A DNA stretch of 33,646 bases from Fluviicola sp. (lineage in GTDB: Bacteria; Bacteroidota; Bacteroidia; Flavobacteriales_D; Crocinitomicaceae): positions 22,450 through 56,095 of the forward strand of contig NVXP01000022.1 of NCBI GenBank assembly GCA_002733985.1, written 5' to 3'. How positions within the stretch are numbered: the stretch's first letter is position 1; each line of letters opens with the position of its first letter. Shown piece by piece: positions 1-8,530 of this stretch. Position numbers and translations under genes: made by a program. The notes beneath the pieces were generated by a model that saw only the letters and a list, made by a program, of their open reading frames with translations, did no database searches and was not told the DNA's origin.

Positions 1-870
1 GATACATGGTTTGCTTTGGGGCAGATTGTTACTGAGTTAGTAAAAAAAGATGTTATTCCTTTGGTGATTGGTGGAGGGCAGGATCTGACTGTGGCGTGCT
101 ACAAAGGATTTGAAAATCTCGAACGTCTGATTAATATTTGTTCCATAGATTCTTCTTTGGATATTGGCGAGCCAGATCAGGAGGTTAGATCCAATGGCTT
201 TGTGAGTCATTTGCTGATGCAACGGCCATGTTACCTCTTCAGTTTTGCGAATATCGGACTACAGCGTTTGTTGGCATCTCAACGGGAAATTGACCTATTT
301 GAAAGCCTTTATTTCGATGTCTGTCGTTTGGGTGAATTCAATCAGGACTTTAAAAAAGCTGAACCGCATTTACGTAATTCAGATCTAATTTCGCTTGATT
401 TTCAAAGTGTGAGAAGCAGTGATTCAGATGCTCGCTTCTACTCGAATCCAAATGGTTTTTATGCAGAACAACTATGCCAATTGTCAAAATACAGTGGTTT
501 AAGCGATAAATTAAGTTGTTTCGGGATTTTCAATGTGAATCCAAATCAAAATGAAGTTGCTTCTGACCTACTTGCTCAACTCATTTGGTACTTCATGGAT
601 GGCGTCGCGAATAGATACGGTGATTTCCCAATAGGAAGCAAAATCAATTATACAAAGTTCCATGTGCACCTCGAAGAGTTCGATGACGATTTAGTCTTTT
701 ACAAAAGTAACAAGTCCAATCGCTGGTGGATGGAAGTGAAATATCCTGCAGGTGAAGGGAGTAAGTATGAGCGGCATCACTTGATCCCATGTGACCGAGA
801 TGACTATGACGGTGCAGTCAATAATACCATTCCCAATTTGTGGTGGAAAACACTCCAAAAGTTGTCTTGA
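1..870 (+). CDS. Arginase/formimidoylglutamase-fold protein, 5' truncated, metal site degenerate
   Basis: The frame is open from base 1, so the start lies outside the window and only about 289 residues are seen. The order of motifs matches the ureohydrolase (arginase, agmatinase, formimidoylglutamase) fold: a glycine-rich GGGQD, then IDSSLD, then SLDFQSVRSSD. In active enzymes these positions read GGGH(D/E), DAHxD and SxDxDxxDP and bind two Mn ions. Here both histidines are replaced (by Gln and Ser), and the second Asp of the third motif reads Gln. A hydrolase with a normal dinuclear metal centre is therefore unlikely. Automated pipelines would probably call it formimidoylglutamase. From memory, arginase-like genes often sit just upstream of gldK in Bacteroidota, as here, which suggests a non-catalytic role linked to that locus, but this is inference. 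Confidence 0.8.
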   Translation, partial: DTWFALGQIVTELVKKDVIPLVIGGGQDLTVACYKGFENLERLINICSIDSSLDIGEPDQEVRSNGFVSHLLMQRPCYLFSFANIGLQRLLASQREIDLFESLYFDVCRLGEFNQDFKKAEPHLRNSDLISLDFQSVRSSDSDARFYSNPNGFYAEQLCQLSKYSGLSDKLSCFGIFNVNPNQNEVASDLLAQLIWYFMDGVANRYGDFPIGSKINYTKFHVHLEEFDDDLVFYKSNKSNRWWMEVKYPAGEGSKYERHHLIPCDRDDYDGAVNNTIPNLWWKTLQKLS

Positions 871-1012
871 TTTTTTTGTATTTTTTCTGTGATTTTTTGA
901 ACAATGGTTGAAAAAAATAGTCGTTTTCAAGAAAATTTCTTAACTTGGACGCCTTATAGGTATGTCTATATTCAATGTTATGTACGACAAACACTAGGAA
1001 AACTATTTTTTT

Positions 1013-1996
1013 ATGAAAAGAAGACTTTTAGTTTTTTCAACGCTTTTTATGCTTGCCTCGGGAGCTAGTTATGCTCAGCAAGATAAATTAATCACTCATT
1101 TTATCTTCGATAAGATGAGTTTTAATCCAGGAGCAACCGGTATTAATGACGGTTTTTGTGGGACATCTATTTATCGCAATCAATGGGATAAAGTGAATGG
1201 TGCACCAAATTCAGCTGTTTTGAATGTCGAAGGAGCGTTAGATCGCTGGGCACCGGTTGGTGTTGGTATTTCGTTTTATCATGACGCAATCGGATTTACT
1301 CGCCAAAACAATGTATTGTTGAACGGGTCTTACAAATTGAAAACAAACTACGGTACCTTAGGTATAGGACTTGGTCTTGGTATCATTAATGTTGGGATGA
1401 ATCCTGACTGGGTTGCACCAGTTACGAACAATGACCCTTCATTGCCTGTTGGTTTTGCTGATTTAAAATTTGATTTGAACGCTGGTCTTTACTGGAAAGG
1501 TTCTTCAGATTATTATGTAGGAATTTCATCTACTCATTTAACTGCACCTGTATTAGGTGATAGTTCTGGTGTGAATCCAGCAGGAGCTCCTGCAACTGTT
1601 ACGTATAACTCTGCTCGTCATTACTATGCGATGGGAGGTAAGACATTTAAAAATGCATTTGGCTCATATGGTCACTTAGATGCGAATGTTCTTCTTAGAA
1701 CTGATATGGTGAAAATGTCAGCGGATCTTAATTTACGATACATGTGGTTTGATAAAGCCTATGCAGGTTTAACTTACCGTACATCTGACGCTATAGCGAT
1801 CATGATTGGCGCTCGCCCTTTCTTAATAGTTAATCCCGGTACAGCAATGGATAATTTATTAATTGGATACTCTTACGACATTACAATTAATAAATTAGCT
1901 AGTGTTTCTCGTGGTTCCCATGAGATGTTGATTAAGTATTGTTATTACCTTCCACCTGTTCCGATTCAAAAATCGAAACATCCACGTTGGTTGTAA
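1013..1996 (+). CDS. PorP/SprF family type IX secretion system outer membrane protein
   Basis: This 327-residue protein begins with a clear Sec signal peptide (about residues 1-21, ending in SYAQ before QDK). The body alternates short beta strands rich in Gly, Tyr and aromatic residues, as in an outer membrane beta-barrel. The early segment with FNPGATG, followed by a Y-R-N-Q-W motif, is typical of the PorP/SprF family. Members are outer-membrane T9SS accessory barrels; SprF in Flavobacterium is needed to deliver the adhesin SprB, and PorP attaches to the periplasmic GldK/GldN-type ring. It lies 117 bp upstream of gldK on the same strand, the usual position for a PorP-like gene. Many genomes hold several family members, so SprF versus PorP cannot be decided. 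Confidence 0.88.
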   Translation: MKRRLLVFSTLFMLASGASYAQQDKLITHFIFDKMSFNPGATGINDGFCGTSIYRNQWDKVNGAPNSAVLNVEGALDRWAPVGVGISFYHDAIGFTRQNNVLLNGSYKLKTNYGTLGIGLGLGIINVGMNPDWVAPVTNNDPSLPVGFADLKFDLNAGLYWKGSSDYYVGISSTHLTAPVLGDSSGVNPAGAPATVTYNSARHYYAMGGKTFKNAFGSYGHLDANVLLRTDMVKMSADLNLRYMWFDKAYAGLTYRTSDAIAIMIGARPFLIVNPGTAMDNLLIGYSYDITINKLASVSRGSHEMLIKYCYYLPPVPIQKSKHPRWL

Positions 1997-2113
1997 AATT
2001 CATTTTTTATTAAATAATTGTAACCATTTCTAGGAAGGTTCCGTTATATCCAAGAATAAGATTGATCCTGTAAGTTGTTAATTGAGATATCCGGAAGATA
2101 AAAAAGAGGTAGA

Positions 2114-3661
2114 ATGAAGAAACTTTTGTTATTTGCTTTAGTTAGTGTAGTGTTGGCGTCATGTACGTCAAGGACTGGTCACTTAACAGGTTCTCAAGGT
2201 AGACGTGTCTACCACCCACAAATTCCATTGGGAATGGTGTATGTTCCTTCAGGAGCATTTCAGATGGGGGAGAACGATGGAGATGTACCATTTTTACATC
2301 AGACTCGACCGCGTACGGTTTCTGTTCAGGGTTTTTATATAGACCAAACAGAGATTTGTAACAATGAGTACCGTCAATTTGTGGATTGGGTGCGTGATTC
2401 AATAGCTCGTGAAAAAATCTACGAAGGTCTTGATGAGGATGAGGATGCTGAACGATTTATTAACTACAAAGATCGCTACTTCGATGAGGGAGCACTTGAG
2501 TATGTTGATTACGATGCATCAGATCGTCAACTAAACCGCGAGGTTTTTAACTTGAATTGGGATCGACGAATCGATTATTACGATGAAGACGTAGTTCCGT
2601 TGCTAGCAGATATGTATTATCCGCAGCCACAACGCTACTACAAACGTCGTGAAATTGATACACGTAAATTAATGTTCCGTTATTTCTGGATTGATTATGT
2701 TGAGGCTGCTCGTCGTGGTCGAATTAATATCACTCCGAATGGTTACGATAATCAAGGTAATAAGATTGTTGACGATCACCGTGAGTTGGAAACTCCTCCG
2801 CATCCGTTTACTGAAGAGCCTCAAGGGCAAGACCTCGACTTGAGTAATGGGATTAATAAAAAGGGACAAAACAACGGGATTCGTGGACATGCTAACCGTC
2901 AACGTTTCATCATTGATGAAATAATTAATGTTTACCCAGACACATTGTGTTGGGTACGTGACTTTACGTATTCATTCCATGATCCAATGACAAACATGTA
3001 TTTCTGGCATCCAGCGTACGATAACTACCCAGTAGTTGGTGTGACATGGGTACAGGCAAAAGCATTTTCTGTTTGGAGAACACAGCTTCTTAATTCATGG
3101 TTAGTATCAATGGGGGATTTATTTGTGAATGATTTCCGTTTGCCAACTGAGGCGGAGTGGGAAAGAGCTTCTCGTGGAGACTTGAATATGTCGCAATACC
3201 CATGGGGTGGACCTTATATCAGAAATGAGTCCGGTTGTTTCCTTGGAAACTTTAAGCCAATGCGTGGACGTTACTTTGAAGATGGAGGTTTCCATACTGT
3301 GAAAGTTTACTCGTACAATCCAAATGGATGGGGATTATACTGTATGGCAGGAAACGTTGCTGAGTGGTGTGAAACTGCTTATGACGAGTCGATGTACGAA
3401 TTCTCTCACGATTTGAATACAGAGTACCGTTACAATGCAATGGATTGGGATCCGCCATCGATGAAACGTAAAGTTATTCGAGGAGGTTCTTGGAAAGATA
3501 TTGGATACTACCTAAGAAATTCGACTAGAACGTATGAATACCAGGATACGGCGAAATGTTATGTAGGATACAGAAATGTAATGACACACCTTGGACGTGG
3601 AGGTAAGGATTTCACGAAAGAGGGAGGCGAGGAAATTCGAAGCGACATTCAACTTCGCTAG
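2114..3661 (+). CDS. gldK: GldK, T9SS ring lipoprotein
   Basis: GldK (PorK) is a lipoprotein that forms, with GldN (PorN), the large periplasmic ring under the outer membrane in the type IX secretion system. The 515-residue product has a lipoprotein signal with lipobox LASC (lipidated Cys17). The mature part is a formylglycine-generating-enzyme/sulfatase-modifying-factor-like fold: GMVYVPSGAFQMG near residue 40, DQTEICNNEYRQFV near 80, RLPTEAEWERA near 345, AGNVAEW near 415 and VIRGGSW near 455. The stretch between about residues 95 and 280 is an insertion rich in Asp, Arg and Tyr, usual for GldK. It heads the gldKLMN cluster, with a 50 bp A/C-rich, unstructured gap before gldL. Confidence 0.96.
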   Translation: MKKLLLFALVSVVLASCTSRTGHLTGSQGRRVYHPQIPLGMVYVPSGAFQMGENDGDVPFLHQTRPRTVSVQGFYIDQTEICNNEYRQFVDWVRDSIAREKIYEGLDEDEDAERFINYKDRYFDEGALEYVDYDASDRQLNREVFNLNWDRRIDYYDEDVVPLLADMYYPQPQRYYKRREIDTRKLMFRYFWIDYVEAARRGRINITPNGYDNQGNKIVDDHRELETPPHPFTEEPQGQDLDLSNGINKKGQNNGIRGHANRQRFIIDEIINVYPDTLCWVRDFTYSFHDPMTNMYFWHPAYDNYPVVGVTWVQAKAFSVWRTQLLNSWLVSMGDLFVNDFRLPTEAEWERASRGDLNMSQYPWGGPYIRNESGCFLGNFKPMRGRYFEDGGFHTVKVYSYNPNGWGLYCMAGNVAEWCETAYDESMYEFSHDLNTEYRYNAMDWDPPSMKRKVIRGGSWKDIGYYLRNSTRTYEYQDTAKCYVGYRNVMTHLGRGGKDFTKEGGEEIRSDIQLR

Positions 3662-3711
3662 AATAAACAACAACAACAAACAATAAATTAAACCTAAAAC
3701 AAGGAAAAACT

Positions 3712-4533
3712 ATGAAACCAGGAAGTAAAGGATGGAAAAAGTTTATGGCGAAGCTCTATGGAATTGGAGCAGCAGTCGTTATTATGGGAGCATTATTTAA
3801 AATTATGCACTGGCCATTCGCCGGACCTATGCTCGTTGTTGGTCTGAGTGCTGAGGCAGTGATTTTCATGTTCTCTGCATTTGAGCCGATTCATGAGGAT
3901 CCAAATTGGGAATTAGTTTACCCAGAATTAGCATTAGGTCATACAGATGATCTTGATCACGAAGCATTACCTGCTGCAGGTGGACGTCGTGGTGGAGGAG
4001 GTGGATCAGGAATTACTGATCAACTGGATAAAATGCTTGAAGAAGCAAAAATCGATGGTGAATTGCTTGAACGTCTTGGTGACGGAATGCGTGCATTAGG
4101 AGATAACGCTGCACAATTGAAAGGTGTTACTTCTGCAGCTGCTGCAACTGGTTCTTACGTTGATAGCTTACAAGCTGCATCTGATAAAGTGTCAAAACTT
4201 TCTGATGCATACGAAAGAGCATCTGTTTCTATCTCTGGAATGACTTCTTCTTCAGCTGAAGGTGAATCATTCGGTGAGCAAATGCAAAAAGTTTCTAAAA
4301 ACTTGGCAGCATTGAACAATGTGTACGAACTACAATTGAAAGGTTCTTCTGCTCATTTAGAATCAACTGAGAAGTTCCAAGGTCAAGTAACTGATATGAT
4401 GAAGAATCTTGCTGATTCAGCTGAAGATACTCGTCTGTACAAGGAAAATATGGCAATGTTGTCTAAGAACTTGACTGATTTGAATTCGGTTTATGGTAAC
4501 ATGTTGAAAGCGATGACAATTACCCGAGGATAA
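3712..4533 (+). CDS. gldL: GldL, T9SS/gliding motor inner-membrane subunit
   Basis: GldL (PorL) forms the pentameric inner-membrane stator that, with a GldM dimer, uses the proton gradient to drive secretion and gliding. The 273-residue product has two transmembrane helices (about residues 16-32 and 39-57) and a long cytoplasmic tail. Conserved polar residues sit in the helices: Lys30 and His33 at the end of helix 1, Glu48 in the middle of helix 2 and Glu58 at its end. By position Glu48 corresponds to the helix-2 glutamate (Glu49 in F. johnsoniae) proposed to carry protons. A Gly-rich linker (about residues 91-99) leads to a helical, Ser/Ala-rich tail likely to form coiled coils. The hairpin just downstream is listed separately. 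Confidence 0.96.
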   Translation: MKPGSKGWKKFMAKLYGIGAAVVIMGALFKIMHWPFAGPMLVVGLSAEAVIFMFSAFEPIHEDPNWELVYPELALGHTDDLDHEALPAAGGRRGGGGGSGITDQLDKMLEEAKIDGELLERLGDGMRALGDNAAQLKGVTSAAAATGSYVDSLQAASDKVSKLSDAYERASVSISGMTSSSAEGESFGEQMQKVSKNLAALNNVYELQLKGSSAHLESTEKFQGQVTDMMKNLADSAEDTRLYKENMAMLSKNLTDLNSVYGNMLKAMTITRG

Positions 4534-4541
4534 ATCTCTCG

Positions 4542-4565
4542 GATAAGTGTTACTTATCGTTTTTT
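4542..4565 (+). promoter_or_regulatory. Hairpin with T-run between gldL and gldM (possible attenuator)
   Basis: Nine bases after the gldL stop, GATAAGT pairs with ACTTATC around a GTT loop, followed by G and six T. A second short hairpin (CCGAG at 4524-4528 with CTCGG at 4538-4542) overlaps its foot and could compete with it. The structure resembles a weak intrinsic terminator placed inside the operon. It could let part of transcription stop after gldL, or protect the gldL mRNA end. The effect is inferred. Confidence 0.4.
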
Positions 4566-4609
4566 ATGAATTAACATGTAGTTATTAACCAAATGAAAAT
4601 TATTTAATC

Positions 4610-6358
4610 ATGGCAGGAGGAAAAGAAACCCCCAGACAAAAGATGATCGGGATGATGTACTTGGTACTCACCGCGCTTCTCGCCCTAAATGTATCAAAGT
4701 CTATTCTTGATGCCTTCGTGGCAATTGAGGAGAATATCCAAAAAGCAAACATTGTACAAGTTGATCGTGGTGACGGATTCATTGCTTCAGTAAATGAAGA
4801 GTTGCAAACGACACCAAAGGATGCCGAAAACAAATCAAAGCGTGAAAAGCTAACGTTTGTTTTGGATAGAATGAAACAAATTGATGTCATTTCAGGGAAA
4901 CTGATCAAGGAAATTGATGAAATTAAATCACATATCTTAACGGAGTCAGGTGAAGATATTTCTAAGGCAGTTGACAAGAATCACGAATTAATTTACTGGA
5001 AAAAGTACGACAAGAATAGTCAAGTACTACCAGCTCGAATGAATCTAAATGCTGTTCAAGCAAAGGATCAATACGATGTGCCAATGCACGAGATTATTGG
5101 TGAAGAGATCACAAATCCTACGGGATCTGGAATCAAGCTTTGGGATAACTTGAATAAATACCGTAAGGATATTGTTGGATTAGTCGGAACATATGATTGG
5201 GGAGGGAAACCATTCTCAGTAAATGTTAAGGACATCAATGCATTCAAAGACAACAAAGAATTGACTGCTAAGGTCAAGAAAATGGTAGAGGGAAGTAAGA
5301 CAAATCACATGGATGATGATAACGCCTTACAAGAACTTTACATGATGTTGACGAAAGAGGAAAAACGTGAAGTTCATGAAGTGAAAGGTGTTCACTGGAT
5401 TGGTGCTACGTTTGATCACTCACCGTTAGTTGCTGCTTTGGCATCATTGTCATCGTTGCAACAAGATGTATTATCTGCTCGAGCTTATGCTTTAGCACAC
5501 TGGAAGAGTAAAGTTTCTACTGGTGAATACAGCTTCAACAAAATTATGCCTTTGGCTTATGGACCTGCAGTTGCTAATGCTAACGACGAAGTCGAGCTGA
5601 AAGTAATGATGGCAGCCTTTGATTCGGATAACAACCCTGTTGTTACATCAACTCAAGGTTCTGTTGTATACCCTGCAGAAGGAGGTTATGCGTTGGTGAA
5701 AGTGAAAGCTGGAGGAACGACTATGACTGTTTCTGGTACAGTATCGATCAAAAACAAATCTGGTATTGAGAAGAAAGAAGATTGGACGCATGAAATTACA
5801 ATCATGAAGCCATCTGGTTCTATCGAACTACCTGAATTGAACGTATTATACCGTGGTTACCCAAACAAAGTTGATCCAACTGCGTCAGGTTACCCAACAA
5901 CGGTTCTTACAGGTTCTAACTGTAGCTTAAGCAAATCAGGATCTATTTATATTGCAACTCCTGGTAAAGGTAAAGAAGCGTACTTAACAGTATCTGGTAG
6001 AACAGTTGATGGTAAGACGGTTACCTTGAAAAAAGTTAAATACAGAGTTGTGAACTTACCAGATCCAGAATTATACTGGGGAGGTGTAGCGAGCGGAGGT
6101 AAAGCTTCAAGATCTCAAAAAGTTCTTTTCGCAAAATACCCACCTTCGATTCCTTTGAATGCTAAGTTCAGAATTATTAAATGGGAATGTCAAGTGCCTG
6201 GAGCACAAGGTAAGCCACCAGGAGGTCCTGGAGCTAACATTAGTGCAGCATCAAACTTGTTGCGCGCAGCGAAACCAGGAAGCCTTGTAAGTTTTATATG
6301 TACAGTAGTCGGTCCGGACGGTATTCAGCGTAAAAAAGCTGGAGCATTTAAAATTTAA
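4610..6358 (+). CDS. gldM: GldM, T9SS/gliding motor subunit spanning the periplasm
   Basis: GldM (PorM) has one N-terminal transmembrane helix that sits inside the GldL ring and a long periplasmic rod that carries motion to the GldK/GldN ring. In this 582-residue product the helix is about residues 11-30 (MIGMMYLVLTALLAL), preceded by the conserved KETPRQKM. The helical D1 domain follows and includes YMMLT at 244-248 and DVLSARAYALAHWKSK at 286-301. Beta-rich domains D2 and D3 run to about residue 400, and D4, which starts at about residue 401 with SGSIELPELNVLYRGYPN, ends the protein. It is longer than the roughly 515 residues I recall for other GldM/PorM proteins, mostly through loops. A shortened lipoprotein version of this protein is encoded at 27542-28720. 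Confidence 0.96.
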   Translation: MAGGKETPRQKMIGMMYLVLTALLALNVSKSILDAFVAIEENIQKANIVQVDRGDGFIASVNEELQTTPKDAENKSKREKLTFVLDRMKQIDVISGKLIKEIDEIKSHILTESGEDISKAVDKNHELIYWKKYDKNSQVLPARMNLNAVQAKDQYDVPMHEIIGEEITNPTGSGIKLWDNLNKYRKDIVGLVGTYDWGGKPFSVNVKDINAFKDNKELTAKVKKMVEGSKTNHMDDDNALQELYMMLTKEEKREVHEVKGVHWIGATFDHSPLVAALASLSSLQQDVLSARAYALAHWKSKVSTGEYSFNKIMPLAYGPAVANANDEVELKVMMAAFDSDNNPVVTSTQGSVVYPAEGGYALVKVKAGGTTMTVSGTVSIKNKSGIEKKEDWTHEITIMKPSGSIELPELNVLYRGYPNKVDPTASGYPTTVLTGSNCSLSKSGSIYIATPGKGKEAYLTVSGRTVDGKTVTLKKVKYRVVNLPDPELYWGGVASGGKASRSQKVLFAKYPPSIPLNAKFRIIKWECQVPGAQGKPPGGPGANISAASNLLRAAKPGSLVSFICTVVGPDGIQRKKAGAFKI

Positions 6359-6376
6359 TATTAAAAATTGAGGATT

Positions 6377-7399
6377 ATGAAAAGTCTATTCATGAGTGCA
6401 GTTGGAGTCTTCCTATTCGTAGGGACGACGTTAGGCCAGATTGAGGGAATCAATGGTGGGCCAGTAAATGTTCCAACGGAAGGAATTATCGATGGTGTGT
6501 ACATTCAAGAGCACATTCCAACTAAACGAATGATTCCATATACGAATGTTCGGGAGGCAGATGCAATCTGGAGCAGACGCGTGTGGCAATACATAGACTT
6601 GCGTGAGAAAATCAATCATCCATTGTATTACCCACTTGATGATATTACTCCCCTAGAATGGGTGCGTAACTCATCTCGTTGGAGTCTTTGGACGATCATC
6701 AGACAACATGTTATGAATGCTGATTTACGAGTTTTCTCTCCGTTTAATCCTATCAGCTATGGTCTAGGTGCTTGGGACGGTGATCAATTGAAGTACCCGA
6801 TCGACCCAGAGCAAGGAATGAATTTCTTTACTGATACTGCATTTAGAGAAGTAATGACAACATACCTTGGTCGGCTTGGACCTCAGAGTGATATACCATT
6901 GGTGGATGATTATGGTGATAACATCATTATTACTTTACCTGATGGCTCACAAACATTTGAGTATGAGCCGCGCGATACGACTTGGTTTCAATCATCTGAC
7001 ATCGTTCAATACAGATTGAAAGAGGATTGGTTCCTAGATAAACAGCGTTCAGTTTTGGATCAACGTATTATAGCAATTGCGCCAGTTCGTTACAAAGTTT
7101 CTTTGGATGCAAATGGAAACAAAACGATCGCTGGTTTACAAGAGATGTTTTGGTTGTACTTCCCGCATTGTCGTTTTGTATTCAATAATTACTTTGTTTA
7201 CAACGATAGAAATGATGCACAATGGATGAGCTTCGATGACCTTTTCTGGAAACGTCGCTTTAACTCTGTAATCTATAAGGAGAGTAATGTTCACGATCGT
7301 GAGATTGAAACATACCGATCTGGTTTAGATGCTTTGCATGAGTCTGATAAAATCAAAAATGAAATTAGAAACATCGAACATGATATCTGGTCTTTCTAA
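6377..7399 (+). CDS. gldN: GldN, T9SS ring protein
   Basis: GldN (PorN) is the periplasmic partner of GldK in the T9SS ring and receives the D4 end of GldM. The product has a signal peptide (MKSLFMSAVGVFLFVGTTLG, cleaved before QIEG) and the family pattern: HIPTKRMIPYTNVREADAIW, then SRWSLWTII near residue 100, then GDQLKYPID and a C-terminal block with FWLYFPHCR, NDAQWMSFDDLFWKRRF. I chose the ATG at 6377 over an in-frame TTG nine bases upstream because it gives a clean signal peptide. It follows gldM by 18 bp and a strong terminator ends the operon. A second copy lies at 7526-8521. Confidence 0.95.
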   Translation: MKSLFMSAVGVFLFVGTTLGQIEGINGGPVNVPTEGIIDGVYIQEHIPTKRMIPYTNVREADAIWSRRVWQYIDLREKINHPLYYPLDDITPLEWVRNSSRWSLWTIIRQHVMNADLRVFSPFNPISYGLGAWDGDQLKYPIDPEQGMNFFTDTAFREVMTTYLGRLGPQSDIPLVDDYGDNIIITLPDGSQTFEYEPRDTTWFQSSDIVQYRLKEDWFLDKQRSVLDQRIIAIAPVRYKVSLDANGNKTIAGLQEMFWLYFPHCRFVFNNYFVYNDRNDAQWMSFDDLFWKRRFNSVIYKESNVHDREIETYRSGLDALHESDKIKNEIRNIEHDIWSF

Positions 7400-7414
7400 T
7401 CATTAAATACTTTG

Positions 7415-7452
7415 AAAATCCCCTTTGCGTAATCGTAAAGGGGATTTTTTTT
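7415..7452 (+). terminator. Intrinsic terminator of the gldKLMN operon
   Basis: A 15-bp stem (7415-7429 with 7434-7448, one G-T pair) closes a TAAT loop. A run of eight T begins within the 3' arm and ends at 7452. It lies 16 bp after the gldN stop codon and separates gldN from its paralogue. Confidence 0.9.
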
Positions 7453-7525
7453 GCTTAGAATTGAGGTTCGGAGTAACCTTTTCTTGTTCGCTGGTTATGT
7501 TCTTAAATAACACAAACCTAGAACG

Positions 7526-8521
7526 ATGAATTACTTTCTCTCCATTTTCTTGATTCTACCACTACTGAGTTCAGCTCAATATGGACCCATTCCTGAAGCG
7601 AACGGTGTCCGAAATGGTTTATGGTCAACCGAGCATATCCCAACAAAGAGGCTCATTCAATATCCTCCGGTTTCAGAACGTGATGTACTCTGGAGTAAAC
7701 GTATTTGGCGCGCAATTGATATGCGAGAGAAAATCAACCAGCCAATGTATTATCCACTGGATGAAGTAACGTCCTTAGAATGGATTACAAATGCCTCACG
7801 GTGGAGTCTTTGGACCATCATTCGAAAGCATGTAATGAATGGAGATTTGAGGGTGTTTTCTCCGTACAACCCAAACAGCTACGGACTAGGAGCAGTGGAT
7901 GGCGATCAATTGAAATATCCTATCGATCCTCTTCCTGGAGAGAACTATTACACCGATGCTAATTTTAGATCGGACATTCTTTATTATTTGGGACGTCTAG
8001 GACCAGAAAGTGATATTCCTTTAGTGGATGAATACGGCGAACCAATGCTGGAGTTAGATGAGAATGGTAATGAAAGCTTCGTATATGAAGCTCCTGATAC
8101 CGTCTGGTACAATTCCAAAGATATAGTAGAATACCGTTTAAAAGAAGATTGGTTCTTTGATAAACAACGCGGAGAGATGGATGTACGCATCATTGCGATT
8201 GCACCTGTTGTTTATGACACGGAACTTGACATCAATGGAAATGAACAAATTACAGGAAAGAAAGAACTCTTTTGGCTCTATTTTCCCCATTGTCGCTATG
8301 TCTTCAATAACTATTTCACCTATAACGATAAGAACGATACACAATGGATGAGTTTCGATGACTTATTCTGGAAACGTAGATTCAGTAGTTACATCTATAA
8401 AGAGAGCAACAGTTTTGATCGTCCTATTGACAGTTATGCACATGGTGCCGAAGCGCTTTATGAATCGGAAAGAATTTCAAATGAAATACGCACCTTCGAA
8501 CACGACTTGTGGTCCTTTTAG
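7526..8521 (+). CDS. GldN/GldO-like paralogue
   Basis: This 331-residue protein repeats the GldN pattern along its whole length: a signal peptide (residues 1-17, before QYGPI), EHIPTKRLIQYPPVSERDVLW, SRWSLWTIIRKHVMN, GDQLKYPID, LGRLGP, KDIVEYRLKEDWF, LFWLYFPHCR and QWMSFDDLFWKRRF. It is clearly a duplicate of the gene just upstream, with differences spread evenly, so it is not a recent copy. In Flavobacterium johnsoniae the neighbouring pair gldN and gldO is partly redundant in secretion and gliding, and this may be the same arrangement. Here, however, a strong terminator lies between the two genes, so the second copy needs its own promoter and may be expressed differently. It ends 9 bp from the convergent stop codon of the next gene, leaving no room for a terminator. 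Confidence 0.92.
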   Translation: MNYFLSIFLILPLLSSAQYGPIPEANGVRNGLWSTEHIPTKRLIQYPPVSERDVLWSKRIWRAIDMREKINQPMYYPLDEVTSLEWITNASRWSLWTIIRKHVMNGDLRVFSPYNPNSYGLGAVDGDQLKYPIDPLPGENYYTDANFRSDILYYLGRLGPESDIPLVDEYGEPMLELDENGNESFVYEAPDTVWYNSKDIVEYRLKEDWFFDKQRGEMDVRIIAIAPVVYDTELDINGNEQITGKKELFWLYFPHCRYVFNNYFTYNDKNDTQWMSFDDLFWKRRFSSYIYKESNSFDRPIDSYAHGAEALYESERISNEIRTFEHDLWSF

Positions 8522-8530
8522 AAAGAGAAT

